64,000 bases of DNA from Pandoraea bronchicola (GCF_902459805.1 NZ_CABPST010000002.1:62001-126000); one strand, 5' to 3'. Positions 55,013 to 63,178 are shown, counted from the first letter of the stretch. Numbers and translations: made by a program. Notes: a model not told the origin generated them from the sequence alone.

Positions 55013-56563
55013 ATGCCGATTCATCGGTTGCGAGCACATGTCGCACTGGCGGCCAGCAAGGCTATGCACTGGGTCGTCCGAACGCCGATATTAATTGTGT
55101 GGAGTGGCGTAGGGATCTCCGTGATGGTCATGGCGGTGGCCGTGGCATTGCTTTACGAGGGGCGCTTGCTGGTGCTCGCCCGTGCGGCCGACAACCAGCG
55201 CAACATTGCCGAGGTAATGGAGCGCGATCTGGAACTGAATTTCCAGCTTTACGAAGCCTCGCTCGACGCCGTGGTGACGCTGCTCGCGCGTGCAGATGTC
55301 GAAGCGCTTCCTCCTGCGCTGCGCCGTGAGCTGATCTTTGAGCGGGCGGGGGCGTCTCGCCACATCGGATCGCTGGTCGTTCTCGATGCGAACGGCGAAA
55401 TCGCGATCGACGCCGCCAGCGAGACGCCCCGTAACTTCAATTTCTCGGATCGCGATTACTTCAAAGTTCACCGCGACGACCCGCATGCCGGGCTGTTCAT
55501 CAGCGGATTCATTGAGTCACGCTTGCGCGACAATGCCCCGACCATGGTGCTCAGCCGACGGATCACGCGCCCAGACGGTTTGTTTGGGGGCGTCGTGTCA
55601 TTGTCGGTGGATATCGAGTACTTCCGCGATCTGTTCGATCACATCGAGGTGGGGAAGCAGGGGGTGATCCTGCTGCTGGGCAAGGACGGCGCCATTCTGA
55701 TGCGCAAGCCTTATGACCCGAGCGTGATCGGGCGCACGATGGCGCAGACGGGGCGCTATGAGGCGCTGCCGGGCGGACGTGACGACCGGCGCATCTTTCC
55801 TATCCGATTCCTCGGCCGCGACAGCCTGATGTCGCGCCGGTTTCTGAGCAATGTGCCGCTCACGTTGATCGTTGTGATCTCGAGCGAAGAGGCACTTGCG
55901 CCATGGCGCAAGCGTGCGGTCGAGTTCGGCGGCCTGTTTCTGCTGCTCAATGCCGGTTTCATCGGCGCCTCGTTGCTTCTGGCGGCCCAATTGAGACGAC
56001 GGTTGCGCGCGGAACGGGAGTTGCGGTTGCTGGCGCGTACCGACGGGCTTACTGGGCTATCGAATCGCCGTTCGCTCGACAATATTCTCGCGAGTGAGTG
56101 GCGGCGCATGCGTCGCGCGGGCCGCGCGATGGCCGTGGCGTTCATCGATATCGATTGGTTCAAGCGCTACAACGACTCGCACGGGCACCAGGCGGGTGAC
56201 GCTGCGCTCGCCGCCGTGGCCGGTGCGATCGGGGCGGCGCTGCAACGCCCCTCCGACACCGCAGGGCGTTACGGTGGTGAAGAGTTCATCGCCGTCATGC
56301 CGGATACCGACGCCTTGGGGGCGCAGAAGGTCTCCGAGGAAATTCGTCTGTCCGTGGACCGGCTGAACCTCGAGCATGCGTCGAGCGATTTTGGACATGT
56401 CACGGTGAGTATCGGCGTTGCGTGTCGCACGCCGCAGGCAAAGGAATCCGTCGACGTTCTCGTCAAGTCCGCCGACGAAGCGCTCTATCAGGCGAAGGAA
56501 GCCGGCCGCAACCGGGTCTTCGTCGCATCGCAGGACGATGCGGGCCCAATGGGTAATTCGTAG
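55013..56563 (+). CDS. Sensor diguanylate cyclase with periplasmic Cache-like domain
   Basis: A 516-residue membrane cyclase. Helix 1 (about 23-50) and helix 2 (about 303-328) enclose a periplasmic sensor of about 250 residues, with DANGEIAIDAA and NFSDRDYFKVHRDD typical of double-Cache (PDC) sensors. The GGDEF domain (about 350-505) has active-site GGEEF near 421 and an RPSD inhibitory site near 412, so it should be an active cyclase with product feedback. The frame extends to a GTG at 54959 that overlaps the DUF2252 stop; I prefer the ATG at 55013 because GGGGAG stands before it. Likely third gene of the channel operon. Confidence 0.9.
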   Translation: MPIHRLRAHVALAASKAMHWVVRTPILIVWSGVGISVMVMAVAVALLYEGRLLVLARAADNQRNIAEVMERDLELNFQLYEASLDAVVTLLARADVEALPPALRRELIFERAGASRHIGSLVVLDANGEIAIDAASETPRNFNFSDRDYFKVHRDDPHAGLFISGFIESRLRDNAPTMVLSRRITRPDGLFGGVVSLSVDIEYFRDLFDHIEVGKQGVILLLGKDGAILMRKPYDPSVIGRTMAQTGRYEALPGGRDDRRIFPIRFLGRDSLMSRRFLSNVPLTLIVVISSEEALAPWRKRAVEFGGLFLLLNAGFIGASLLLAAQLRRRLRAERELRLLARTDGLTGLSNRRSLDNILASEWRRMRRAGRAMAVAFIDIDWFKRYNDSHGHQAGDAALAAVAGAIGAALQRPSDTAGRYGGEEFIAVMPDTDALGAQKVSEEIRLSVDRLNLEHASSDFGHVTVSIGVACRTPQAKESVDVLVKSADEALYQAKEAGRNRVFVASQDDAGPMGNS

Positions 56564-56661
56564 GAATTGTCCGATGCCACTGCCGGCATCTGTACGCATT
56601 TCTCGTGTGGATGCCGCTTTTTATCTTCCCGAATTGCTTTTAATTTGTCTCTCAAGCTATT

Positions 56662-56693
56662 GATTTTTAGTGAAAATATTTTCTCTGAAAATC
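56662..56693. promoter_or_regulatory. AT-rich nested inverted repeats before the stress cluster
   Basis: GATTTT (56662-56667) pairs with AAAATC (56688-56693), and within it GAAAATATTTTC (56672-56683) is a perfect 12-base palindrome. The surrounding 80 bases are far more AT-rich than the chromosome. It lies about 150 bases before the BON protein gene and could be a promoter, an operator or an H-NS-like binding region. Confidence 0.4.
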
Positions 56694-56844
56694 AACGTCG
56701 CTGCCGCGCAGTATCGTTTGCCAGCGTCCGCCTACACATCTTTCGGATTTCGCCGATTCGCCGGATGAATCCGGCTATCTACAATCGATTTCAACAAGTC
56801 CGGTGCCGGTTACGACAGCACGGACGGCAGTCGAGGAGGTTGTC

Positions 56845-57342
56845 ATGACGAAGCGTATCCCCCCAACGCGGAAGTCGTCTGAGGACAAGACGGCGGACGA
56901 AGGGACCCAGTACGAGCAGCACGCGCTGACGCACGAGGACGGTGATGCCGAGACGACCGGTGCGCAACCCTCGGCATCGGAGCGCGCTGGCGATGTGCCG
57001 CCGCATGAAGCCCGTCAGTCTGCTGTTAGTGATGTGCACACGGCAAGTGCCACCGTGCACGCCGGCTCGCGTGGTCCGTCGCCTGCCGATACGAAGGTGC
57101 GCGACGACGTTCGCAAGGCGTTGTCCGAAGCGCGCGACCTCGAGGTGTCGCACGTCGATGTCACGGTCACGTCGGGATTGGTGTTGCTCACGGGCCATGT
57201 GCCTGAGCGCTGGATGCAGCATGTGGTGCAGACGGTGGTCTCGAAAGTCCCCGGCGTGCGCGGTGTGGACAACCAGTTGCACGAGCGTCGCGAGAAGGCG
57301 ATGAGCCGGCCGGGCGAGAGTCAGGAAGGGCACAAGATCTGA
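56845..57342 (+). CDS. BON-domain protein
   Basis: A 165-residue protein. The first 90 residues are acidic, Ser/Thr-rich and probably disordered. One BON domain follows (about 93-150): DTKVRDDVRKALSEARDLEV, VDVTVTSGLVLLTGHVPE and VPGVRGVDNQL. BON domains bind membranes or phospholipids and occur in osmotic-stress proteins. There is no signal peptide, so it is probably cytoplasmic, unlike the next BON protein. The start has GAGGAGG before it. It leads a run of small stress-type genes on the same strand. Confidence 0.85.
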   Translation: MTKRIPPTRKSSEDKTADEGTQYEQHALTHEDGDAETTGAQPSASERAGDVPPHEARQSAVSDVHTASATVHAGSRGPSPADTKVRDDVRKALSEARDLEVSHVDVTVTSGLVLLTGHVPERWMQHVVQTVVSKVPGVRGVDNQLHERREKAMSRPGESQEGHKI

Positions 57343-57570
57343 CAGGTGACATCGCAGTACAGGACATCCGGGCACCTGGGGCGTGTTTTCGAAACCACCG
57401 AAAGACGCGCACTCCGGGGCCGGTAACAAGGCAAGACCGGGCATCTCCGGGCGAGGAGATGTATCACCAACCACTCGGTCGTCGCTGGGTGCCGCACGTC
57501 CACCGTGCAGGAGGTGACGCCCAAGGCAGCAATGCCACCGATGCGACGACTAATTTTCGGGAGGTCAACA

Positions 57571-57930
57571 ATGAAACAATCGAATCTGCTCAAGCTCATC
57601 ATGGCCGGTGCACTCGCTACGACGGGCATCGCCGCCCACGCTCTCGATCAGGGCGGGATGATCAAGATCGCCGATAACTCAGGCGCCAGCGGTGTCATGA
57701 GCGATACCGGCCGCAAGATCGATGATTCGGCGCTTACCGCGAAGGTCAAGGCCGAATTGCTCGCCAAGAAGGATGTACCGTCGACCAAGGTCCACGTGAC
57801 CACGCGTCACGGCGTCGTGCATCTGACTGGCTCGGTACCGCAGACGGCGCAGCGGACTCTCGTCGTGGACACGGTCAAGGGTGTTGACGGCGTGGTCGAC
57901 GTCAAGGACGACATCAAGGTAATGAAGTAA
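57571..57930 (+). CDS. Periplasmic BON-domain protein, OsmY-like
   Basis: A 119-residue protein with a Sec signal peptide (MKQSNLLKLIMAGALATTGI, cleavage near AHA at residue 23) and one BON domain (about 53-118) with DSALTAKVKAELLAKKDV, VHVTTRHGVVHLTGSVPQ and GVDGVVDVKDDI. OsmY of E. coli, with two BON domains, is induced by osmotic stress and the stationary phase; this shorter form probably guards the envelope in a similar way. GGGAGG stands eight bases before the start. Confidence 0.88.
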   Translation: MKQSNLLKLIMAGALATTGIAAHALDQGGMIKIADNSGASGVMSDTGRKIDDSALTAKVKAELLAKKDVPSTKVHVTTRHGVVHLTGSVPQTAQRTLVVDTVKGVDGVVDVKDDIKVMK

Positions 57931-57997
57931 CTCGGATTTCGCCACGTCGACGGCGCGTATTCGCGCGCCTCGACATCATTGGACGAAGGAGTCAATC

Positions 57998-58429
57998 ATG
58001 ACTGTGCAAACAGGTCGGGGCCCGATGGCCCAACCAGGCGCCCGCATCGTAGGCGCCTCCCACAAACTGCCCGATGGCCCGGGGCCGTCGGTCATGGCGG
58101 CTGACACGCTCGACGCCGAAGATGTCGTGAATCTTGCCGGCGAGAGCCTTGGCAAGGTCAAGCACATCATGCTCGACGTGCAGCGCGGCACGGTGGCGTA
58201 TGCCGTACTGTCGTTCGGCGGCTTTCTCGGCATGGGTGACAAGCTGTTCGCCATTCCGTGGCACGCGTTGCAGCTCGACGTCGAAAACAAGCGCTTCATT
58301 CTTGATATCGACAAGGAAGCGCTCAAGAAGGCGCCGGGCTTCGACAAGGATCACTGGCCGAGTATGGCCGACCTGCATTGGGCCGAGCAGGTGCATACGT
58401 ATTACACCGTCGACCCGTACTGGCATTGA
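57998..58429 (+). CDS. PRC-barrel domain protein
   Basis: A 143-residue soluble protein with a PRC-barrel (about 33-110): ADTLDAEDVVNLAGESLGKV, VQRGTVAYAVLSFGGFLGMG and DKLFAIPWHALQLD. Stand-alone PRC-barrel proteins of this length accompany BON and ChaB genes in Burkholderiaceae stress clusters. The domain binds protein partners or RNA; no catalytic role is known. GAAGGAG stands about nine bases before the start. It lies 67 bases after the periplasmic BON gene and may share its transcript. Confidence 0.88.
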   Translation: MTVQTGRGPMAQPGARIVGASHKLPDGPGPSVMAADTLDAEDVVNLAGESLGKVKHIMLDVQRGTVAYAVLSFGGFLGMGDKLFAIPWHALQLDVENKRFILDIDKEALKKAPGFDKDHWPSMADLHWAEQVHTYYTVDPYWH

Positions 58430-58448
58430 GCCTGACGAGAATCTGCTC

Positions 58449-58700
58449 ATGCCGAGCCCAATCGAAATCTGCCGGCCGACGCGGTCCCCGCGCCTGCACG
58501 CGCATTTGCCTGAGCCTTACGACCCGGGCAAGCCGCCGGGGACACCGCCGCCGAAGTCGCCCCCTGACGAGGACGAGCCGACGCCGATGCCGCCGCCCGA
58601 CAGGCCGCTGGATCCACCAGTGGGAGAGCCGCCGCTTCGCCCTCCCGGTAAATATGTTGCCGCCGGACGTCGCGGTGTGCGGGGAGTGACGGTTCGGTAG
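58449..58700 (+). CDS. Small proline-rich protein, unknown function
   Basis: An 83-residue frame with a Pro-rich middle (EPYDPGKPPGTPPPKSPPDE, then PMPPPDRPLDPP) and a basic end. There is no signal peptide. It starts 19 bases after the PRC-barrel stop with only a weak GACGAG before the ATG, and the composition could also arise from non-coding GC-rich DNA. The context between two real small genes makes expression plausible. Confidence 0.45.
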   Translation: MPSPIEICRPTRSPRLHAHLPEPYDPGKPPGTPPPKSPPDEDEPTPMPPPDRPLDPPVGEPPLRPPGKYVAAGRRGVRGVTVR

Positions 58701-58742
58701 CGCACGAACTGTCTGTGATCGAATCGGCAAGGGAGGAGAGTC

Positions 58743-58898
58743 ATGCTTGGCACCATCTTGTTGATTGTTTTGATTTTGCTGTTGATCGGTGCGATACCCG
58801 CGTGGCCGCATAGCCGAGGGTGGGGCTACTACCCGTCCGGTGGCATTGGTCTCATAGTGGTGATCGTACTGATACTGGTGCTCATGGGGCACATCTGA
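58743..58898 (+). CDS. DUF3309-type small membrane protein
   Basis: A 51-residue hydrophobic protein with two transmembrane helices separated by the loop WPHSRGWGYYPSGGIG, matching the DUF3309 family (short proteins with the WGY..SG pattern). GGGAGGAGAG precedes the ATG at 58743, a very strong ribosome-binding site. It sits in the middle of the stress cluster and is probably an inner-membrane stress peptide; the biochemical role is unknown. Confidence 0.85.
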   Translation: MLGTILLIVLILLLIGAIPAWPHSRGWGYYPSGGIGLIVVIVLILVLMGHI

Positions 58899-58959
58899 CG
58901 CTGGCGGGCGGTGCGTTGCCCGATCGCGAAACCGCCCGCGTCACCGAAGCTCAACGAAC

Positions 58960-58989
58960 GGCCCCGCTTGGCCCCGCTTGGCCCCGCTT
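58960..58989. repeat. 10-bp tandem repeat, three copies
   Basis: GGCCCCGCTT occurs three times in a row without change, between the DUF3309 and chaB genes, 33 bases before the chaB start. The function is unknown; it may come from replication slippage. Confidence 0.85.
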
Positions 58990-59022
58990 TACGCCGGGGG
59001 CCGTGTGCAAGGAGATACCGCC

Positions 59023-59265
59023 ATGCCTTATCGCCAGACGCAGGATCTGCCGGCAAGCGTCAAGGATCACTTGCCGGCACATGCGCAGGAGATCTATCTC
59101 AAGGCGTTCAACGCCGCTTGGGACGAGTACCGCGATCCCGGCGAGCGGCGTGGTCACGAATCGCGTGACGAGGTGGCACACAAAGTGGCCTGGGCCGCCG
59201 TGAAGACAACCTACGAAAAGGATGAAAAGTCTGGCCAGTGGCACGCAAAAACATCTCGCCACTGA
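59023..59265 (+). CDS. chaB: ChaB-family protein
   Basis: An 80-residue protein matching the ChaB family: MPYRQTQDLPASVKDHLPAH at the start, then AQEIYLKAFNAAWDEY and EVAHKVAWAAVKTTYEKD. ChaB in E. coli is linked to the ChaA cation exchanger and stress, but its biochemical role is unclear; in other bacteria it lies in stress clusters without chaA. The ATG at 59023 has AAGGAGA ten bases upstream; the upstream frame extension has no family match. A terminator follows at 59392. Confidence 0.9.
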   Translation: MPYRQTQDLPASVKDHLPAHAQEIYLKAFNAAWDEYRDPGERRGHESRDEVAHKVAWAAVKTTYEKDEKSGQWHAKTSRH

Positions 59266-59391
59266 TCGACCGTTCTGGGAGCGGCGCGGATGCGAAGGCG
59301 ATGCTAGCCGCGCGCGGGAAAGACGCCACTCAACGCTGACCCCCAGTACGATTGCCGCCGGTTCCCGCAACCAGAGCGCAATCGTAGATTA

Positions 59392-59418
59392 CCGGCCCCT
59401 CACTGGGCCGGTTTTTTT
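59392..59418 (+). terminator. Rho-independent terminator after the stress cluster
   Basis: CCGGCCC (59392-59398) pairs with GGGCCGG (59405-59411), followed by seven T. It ends the ChaB transcript. Confidence 0.9.
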
Positions 59419-59712
59419 GTGGGTCTGCGGATGAGGCGCGGCCGCCTTGTCGACGTGGGTCCTGGCGGCATATTGCAGCGCAAGGTGAAAATTGGCATGC
59501 CGCCGGAATCTGTACGCACTTGTGAAGTTTTAGTGATGTTGCGTTGCGGCGCTCGCACTGCAGAAGTTATTGCGTTGGCGTAAAATCGGCATCCTTGAAC
59601 GGGGTTGCCTTGAGAGTTCGCCATCGGCAACATGTGCAGCGCCCGATGCCGTTTCCTTTGCCGTTGCGGACAGCCTCTCCAGTCCCGCACCGGCTGTCAT
59701 GACCGAATCCCG

Positions 59713-60927
59713 ATGAGTGCCCCCCAAATCCTGCCCGCTGAGGCTGCCGAAGCCTTGCCTCAGTCGTCCATCCCCGTCTGGCTCTCGTTCGTGGCGCTTG
59801 CCATGGGCGGCTTCGGTATCGGAACCGGCGAATTCGTCATCATGGGGTTGCTGCCCGATGTCGCGCACGGGTTGAACATCACCATTCCGCAAGCCGGCCA
59901 TGCGATCAGCACCTATGCGCTGGGCGTCGTGATCGGCGCGCCGTTGCTCGCTGTGCTCGGCGTGCGTTTGCCGCGTCGCGCATTCCTGATTGCCCTCATG
60001 GCGATGTTTGCCGTCGGTAATCTGGCGAGCGCGCTTGCCCCGAACTACATCGCGCTGGTCGTGCTCCGTTTTCTAAGCGGTCTGCCACACGGCACCTATT
60101 TCGGTGTCGCGGCGCTGGTAGGGGCGTCGCTCGTGCCGCCGCATCGCCGTGTGCACGCCGTGGGACAAGTCATGCTGGGCCTGACGCTCGCCACGCTCTT
60201 CGGTGTGCCGTTGGCCGCAGGTCTGGGCCAGTGGCTCGGCTGGCGCGCTGCGTTTGTGCTCGTGGGCATCATCGGCGCGATCACGACCGTGATGGTCTGG
60301 CGCTGGGTGCCGAATGCACCGGCACCTCATGGGGCGAGTCCGTTGCGCGAGCTGAACGCGCTGCGTAACTCGCAGGTGTGGCTCACGCTGGGTATCGGTG
60401 CCATCGGCTTTGGCGGCATGTTCGCGGTGTTCAGCTATATCAAGCCGACGCTCATGCAAGTCGCGGGTGTCCCGGAAACCTGGGTGCCGTTCTACCTCGC
60501 GCTGTTTGGTGTCGGCATGGTGGCGGGTACGATCGTCGGTCCGCGTCTGGTAGCCGCCGCGTCGCTCATGCGTGCCATCGGCGGTACGCTCATCTGGTCG
60601 GCGTTTCTGCTCGGCGCGTTCACGTTCACGTCGTCGAGCCCGTGGCTGGCAGGTATCAATGTGCTTGCCATCGGCACCATCATCATCATCGGCCCGGCGT
60701 TGCAGATCCGTCTGATGGACGTGGCGGGGGAGGCCCAGACGCTGGCGGCGGCGCTTAACCATTCGGCGTTCAACATGGCCAACGCCGCTGGTGCGTGGCT
60801 CGGCGGCGTGGCGATTTCTGCGGGTTACGGCTGGACGTCGACCGGTTGGGTCGGCGTTCTGCTGTCTTGCGCAGGCATGGTGATGTTCTTCTGGGCGCGG
60901 CACGACGCCCGCCGGAAGGCCCGGTAA
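59713..60927 (+). CDS. MFS exporter, DHA1 type (AraJ/YdhP-like)
   Basis: A 404-residue, 12-helix major facilitator. GTGEFVIMGLLPDVAHGL in helix 1 and SGLPHGTYFGVAALVGASLV in helix 4 are typical of the arabinose-efflux group of DHA1 pumps, which export sugars or drugs with proton antiport. The ATG at 59713 (MSAPQILPAE) is the likely start. The last 103 bases overlap the 3' end of the MATE gene on the other strand. Confidence 0.9.
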   Translation: MSAPQILPAEAAEALPQSSIPVWLSFVALAMGGFGIGTGEFVIMGLLPDVAHGLNITIPQAGHAISTYALGVVIGAPLLAVLGVRLPRRAFLIALMAMFAVGNLASALAPNYIALVVLRFLSGLPHGTYFGVAALVGASLVPPHRRVHAVGQVMLGLTLATLFGVPLAAGLGQWLGWRAAFVLVGIIGAITTVMVWRWVPNAPAPHGASPLRELNALRNSQVWLTLGIGAIGFGGMFAVFSYIKPTLMQVAGVPETWVPFYLALFGVGMVAGTIVGPRLVAAASLMRAIGGTLIWSAFLLGAFTFTSSSPWLAGINVLAIGTIIIIGPALQIRLMDVAGEAQTLAAALNHSAFNMANAAGAWLGGVAISAGYGWTSTGWVGVLLSCAGMVMFFWARHDARRKAR

Positions 60928-62255
60928 CACAGGCCCTGCATCACCAGCATGGCGACGAACGCGAGCGGATACGCCCACCAGATACCGGTGAGTCCGGCGA
61001 TCCGCTCGAAGACCCATGCCGCGGGCACTTCGATTCCCAGCAGTCCGATAACGCCCAGCAGCGTCGGTACCCACACCTTTCCGCTCGCGCGCATGGCGCC
61101 GGCCATGATCGCCGTCATCCCCATCAGTACTGCGCTCCAGGCGACAACATAGAGCAGGTGCGTGGCAAGGGCCAGCACCGCCGGGTCGGTGAGAAACCCG
61201 CGCATGATCGTTGGGGCTGTCAGACAGACCAGGACGATCAGACTGCCGGTCAATCCCAGGTTGCAGAGAAAGCCGGTACGTACGATGGCGCCAATGCGTT
61301 CGCTTCGGCCCGCGCCAATGGCGTGGGCACACAGAATCGATGCCGTGATACCTAGCGTCATCACCGGAAGCTGCAGCCAGCTCATCACTTGCGTGACAGC
61401 GCCGTAGGCCGCCGTGGCGCTTGCACCGTGGCGATTGACCATGCCGAGCAGTGCCATTTCGGCGATGGCCATGGTGAACATCTGCATGGCTGCCGGCACA
61501 CCGATGCGCAGAATGCCCCGTGCCAGTGCCGGATTCCAGCGAACGGCATGCCACAAGCCTTGATCGGGCGCGAGCGGGTGCCCTTTACGACGCCAGTACG
61601 CCGCCATCCACCCCAACGCAATGCTGGACGCGAGCAGTGTCGAGGCGGCGGCGCTGGCCACGCCGAGCCGGGGGAACGGTCCCCAGCCGAAGATGAACGC
61701 CGGTGTGAGGCCCAGCGAAAGCGACGTCGCGATCAATAACGTGAATAGCGGTGAAACGGCGTCGCCCGTGCCGCGACTCATGGATGTCGTCAGCCAGAGC
61801 AGGAACACGATCGGCATGCCGGCAAGCATCCAGCGCGCATTCAGGGTCGCCGCGTCGAACACGCTCTGCGGCGTGCCGAGGGCGCGCATGAGCGGTGCGG
61901 CAAACAGGCCACCGAGCACGCTGATGACAGCACTTGCTGCGAACACCATCACGAGAGCGGTGCCCGCGATATTTCTCACCCGGATCAGATCCCGCGCGCC
62001 CCACGCCTGACCGATCATCACCGTGGTGCCAGCGGACAGGCCGATCACGACGGCGAGCAAAAAGAAGAAGACGGGGAAGAACGCGGAGACCGCCGCGATG
62101 GCATGGGTACCGAGCAGATGGCCGAGGTAGATACCGTCGGCTGTGCCTGCAATGGACTGGAGGGCGTTGGTCAGCATCATGGGTATGGCGATCATGAGCC
62201 ATGCCCGCCAGAGCGGGGGTGGCGGCGCTGATGGCGCGGATTTTCGTTGCGTCAT
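60825..62255 (-). CDS. MATE-family efflux transporter
   Basis: A 476-residue, 12-helix multidrug and toxin extrusion transporter. Two similar halves are visible: MLTNALQSIAGTADGIYLGH in the first and GVPAAMQMFTMAIAEMALLG in the second, with the gate-type segment GTTVMIGQAWGA. It expels cationic compounds using Na+ or H+. The start at 62255 follows a typical AAGGAAACACC. The C-terminal about 33 codons run antisense over the end of the MFS gene. It lies 189 bases downstream of the DUF2239 gene on the same strand. Confidence 0.9.
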   Translation of the reverse strand: MTQRKSAPSAPPPPLWRAWLMIAIPMMLTNALQSIAGTADGIYLGHLLGTHAIAAVSAFFPVFFFLLAVVIGLSAGTTVMIGQAWGARDLIRVRNIAGTALVMVFAASAVISVLGGLFAAPLMRALGTPQSVFDAATLNARWMLAGMPIVFLLWLTTSMSRGTGDAVSPLFTLLIATSLSLGLTPAFIFGWGPFPRLGVASAAASTLLASSIALGWMAAYWRRKGHPLAPDQGLWHAVRWNPALARGILRIGVPAAMQMFTMAIAEMALLGMVNRHGASATAAYGAVTQVMSWLQLPVMTLGITASILCAHAIGAGRSERIGAIVRTGFLCNLGLTGSLIVLVCLTAPTIMRGFLTDPAVLALATHLLYVVAWSAVLMGMTAIMAGAMRASGKVWVPTLLGVIGLLGIEVPAAWVFERIAGLTGIWWAYPLAFVAMLVMQGLCYRAFRRASCRAQKNITMPAQDSRTPTQPVDVQP

Positions 62256-62362
62256 GGTGTTTCCTTGGTCAAGTCATGAACGGGAAGGCGCAAAAACGAC
62301 AGGCAAAGCGGTGCCCGTCCGGTGCGGCGGTCCGCCCGGCGAGCTGTGAAATCAGGAGGTCA

Positions 62363-62379
62363 GGGCGCGTAGCGCGCCC
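62363..62379. other. Hairpin between DUF2239 and MATE genes
   Basis: GGGCGCG (62363-62369) pairs perfectly with CGCGCCC (62373-62379) around three bases. It lies between two minus-strand genes and may end or attenuate the DUF2239 transcript; no T-run is seen. Confidence 0.45.
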
Positions 62380-62391
62380 GTGGTCTGCTTG

Positions 62392-62451
62392 GCCTTATGC
62401 GGCCTGACGCGGCCTTACGCCGCCTAATGCGGTTTCATACAGCTTCATACG
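62392..62451. repeat. Six 10-bp degenerate units at the DUF2239 3' end
   Basis: Four units of the type GCCTTATGCG, GCCTGACGCG, GCCTTACGCC, GCCTAATGCG (62392-62431) are followed by two of another type, GTTTCATACA and GCTTCATACG (62432-62451), all in a ten-base register. The last units overlap the DUF2239 stop codon. A regular helical spacing suggests slippage or a protein-binding array. Confidence 0.6.
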
Positions 62452-63053
62452 GCGCCGTCGACCAGGTTGTCCGTGGATGCGAGATGCAGCAGATGCACGC
62501 GAACATCCTCGGGCCAACCGGCGATTCGTTTGCCCAACGCGTCGAGGTCATGGGCAAAGAGCGCACGTGAAGCTTCTTCGAACTCAGGCAAATCGCCTGC
62601 GATGGTTGACATGAAGCGGTAAGCCCGCTCCTGCGCGCGACGCAGCAGGTCTCGTCCGGCATGCTTGCGGCGCGCCTCGTCGACCAGCTTGCGCAAGACG
62701 ACGGATGCGCCCCCGGGCTGTTCCGCCAGCCAATCCCAGTGACGTGGCAATAGCGTGACTTCGCGTGCCACAACGCCGAGCTTGGGACGGCCCCGTCCTT
62801 TGACGGGGGGCGCATCGGACGAGCCGGCAACGACGGTGGCGGCAGGTGCTGGATATCGCGCCCGAATGTCGGCAGCCGAGCCGCGCACGTCAACGTCGCG
62901 CGTGTCTCCGTTCAGGTCGTCGAAGATCAGTACCGAGGCGTGCGGATCGGCAATCATCGCCTGCTGATAGGCAATGGCCGCGTCGGCGAGCGAGCCCGAC
63001 GCGATGCGACGCATGTTACGGAAGACGGTATATCCGAGGGAATTGGCGGGCAC
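62445..63053 (-). CDS. DUF2239 family protein
   Basis: A 202-residue protein of the DUF2239 family, shown by RRIASGSLADAAIAYQQAMI, VLIFDDLNGDTRDVDVRG and, most clearly, GRPKLGVVAREVTLLPRHWD with PGGASVVLRKLVDEARR. The second block looks like a helix-turn-helix or ribbon-helix-helix-like segment, which would make it a DNA-binding protein, but no function is established. The GTG at 63053 is the only suitable start. Two near-identical palindromes lie 40-90 bases upstream, so it is tightly controlled and perhaps binds its own promoter. Confidence 0.85.
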   Translation of the reverse strand: MPANSLGYTVFRNMRRIASGSLADAAIAYQQAMIADPHASVLIFDDLNGDTRDVDVRGSAADIRARYPAPAATVVAGSSDAPPVKGRGRPKLGVVAREVTLLPRHWDWLAEQPGGASVVLRKLVDEARRKHAGRDLLRRAQERAYRFMSTIAGDLPEFEEASRALFAHDLDALGKRIAGWPEDVRVHLLHLASTDNLVDGAV

Positions 63054-63093
63054 GGCAGACTCCGATGGCGATAGGAAAATATCGGTACCGGCG

Positions 63094-63113
63094 AATATTA
63101 CCCGGGTGTTATT
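63094..63113. promoter_or_regulatory. First ACCCGGGT palindrome before the DUF2239 gene
   Basis: This 20-base site (AATATTACCCGGGTGTTATT) differs from the perfect palindrome at 63122 in two positions on one half. It lies 41 bases before the start codon at 63053. Confidence 0.7.
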
Positions 63114-63121
63114 TGAATTGC

Positions 63122-63141
63122 AATATTACCCGGGTAATATT
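63122..63141. promoter_or_regulatory. Second, perfect ACCCGGGT palindrome
   Basis: AATATTACCCGGGTAATATT is a perfect 20-base palindrome. Its centre is 28 bases from that of the first site. Two such sites in a promoter are typical of a dimeric repressor binding cooperatively. Confidence 0.8.
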
Positions 63142-63178
63142 TTTGTGCTGCGCGATCCGCGTTGGCGGCGAGGGGAAC

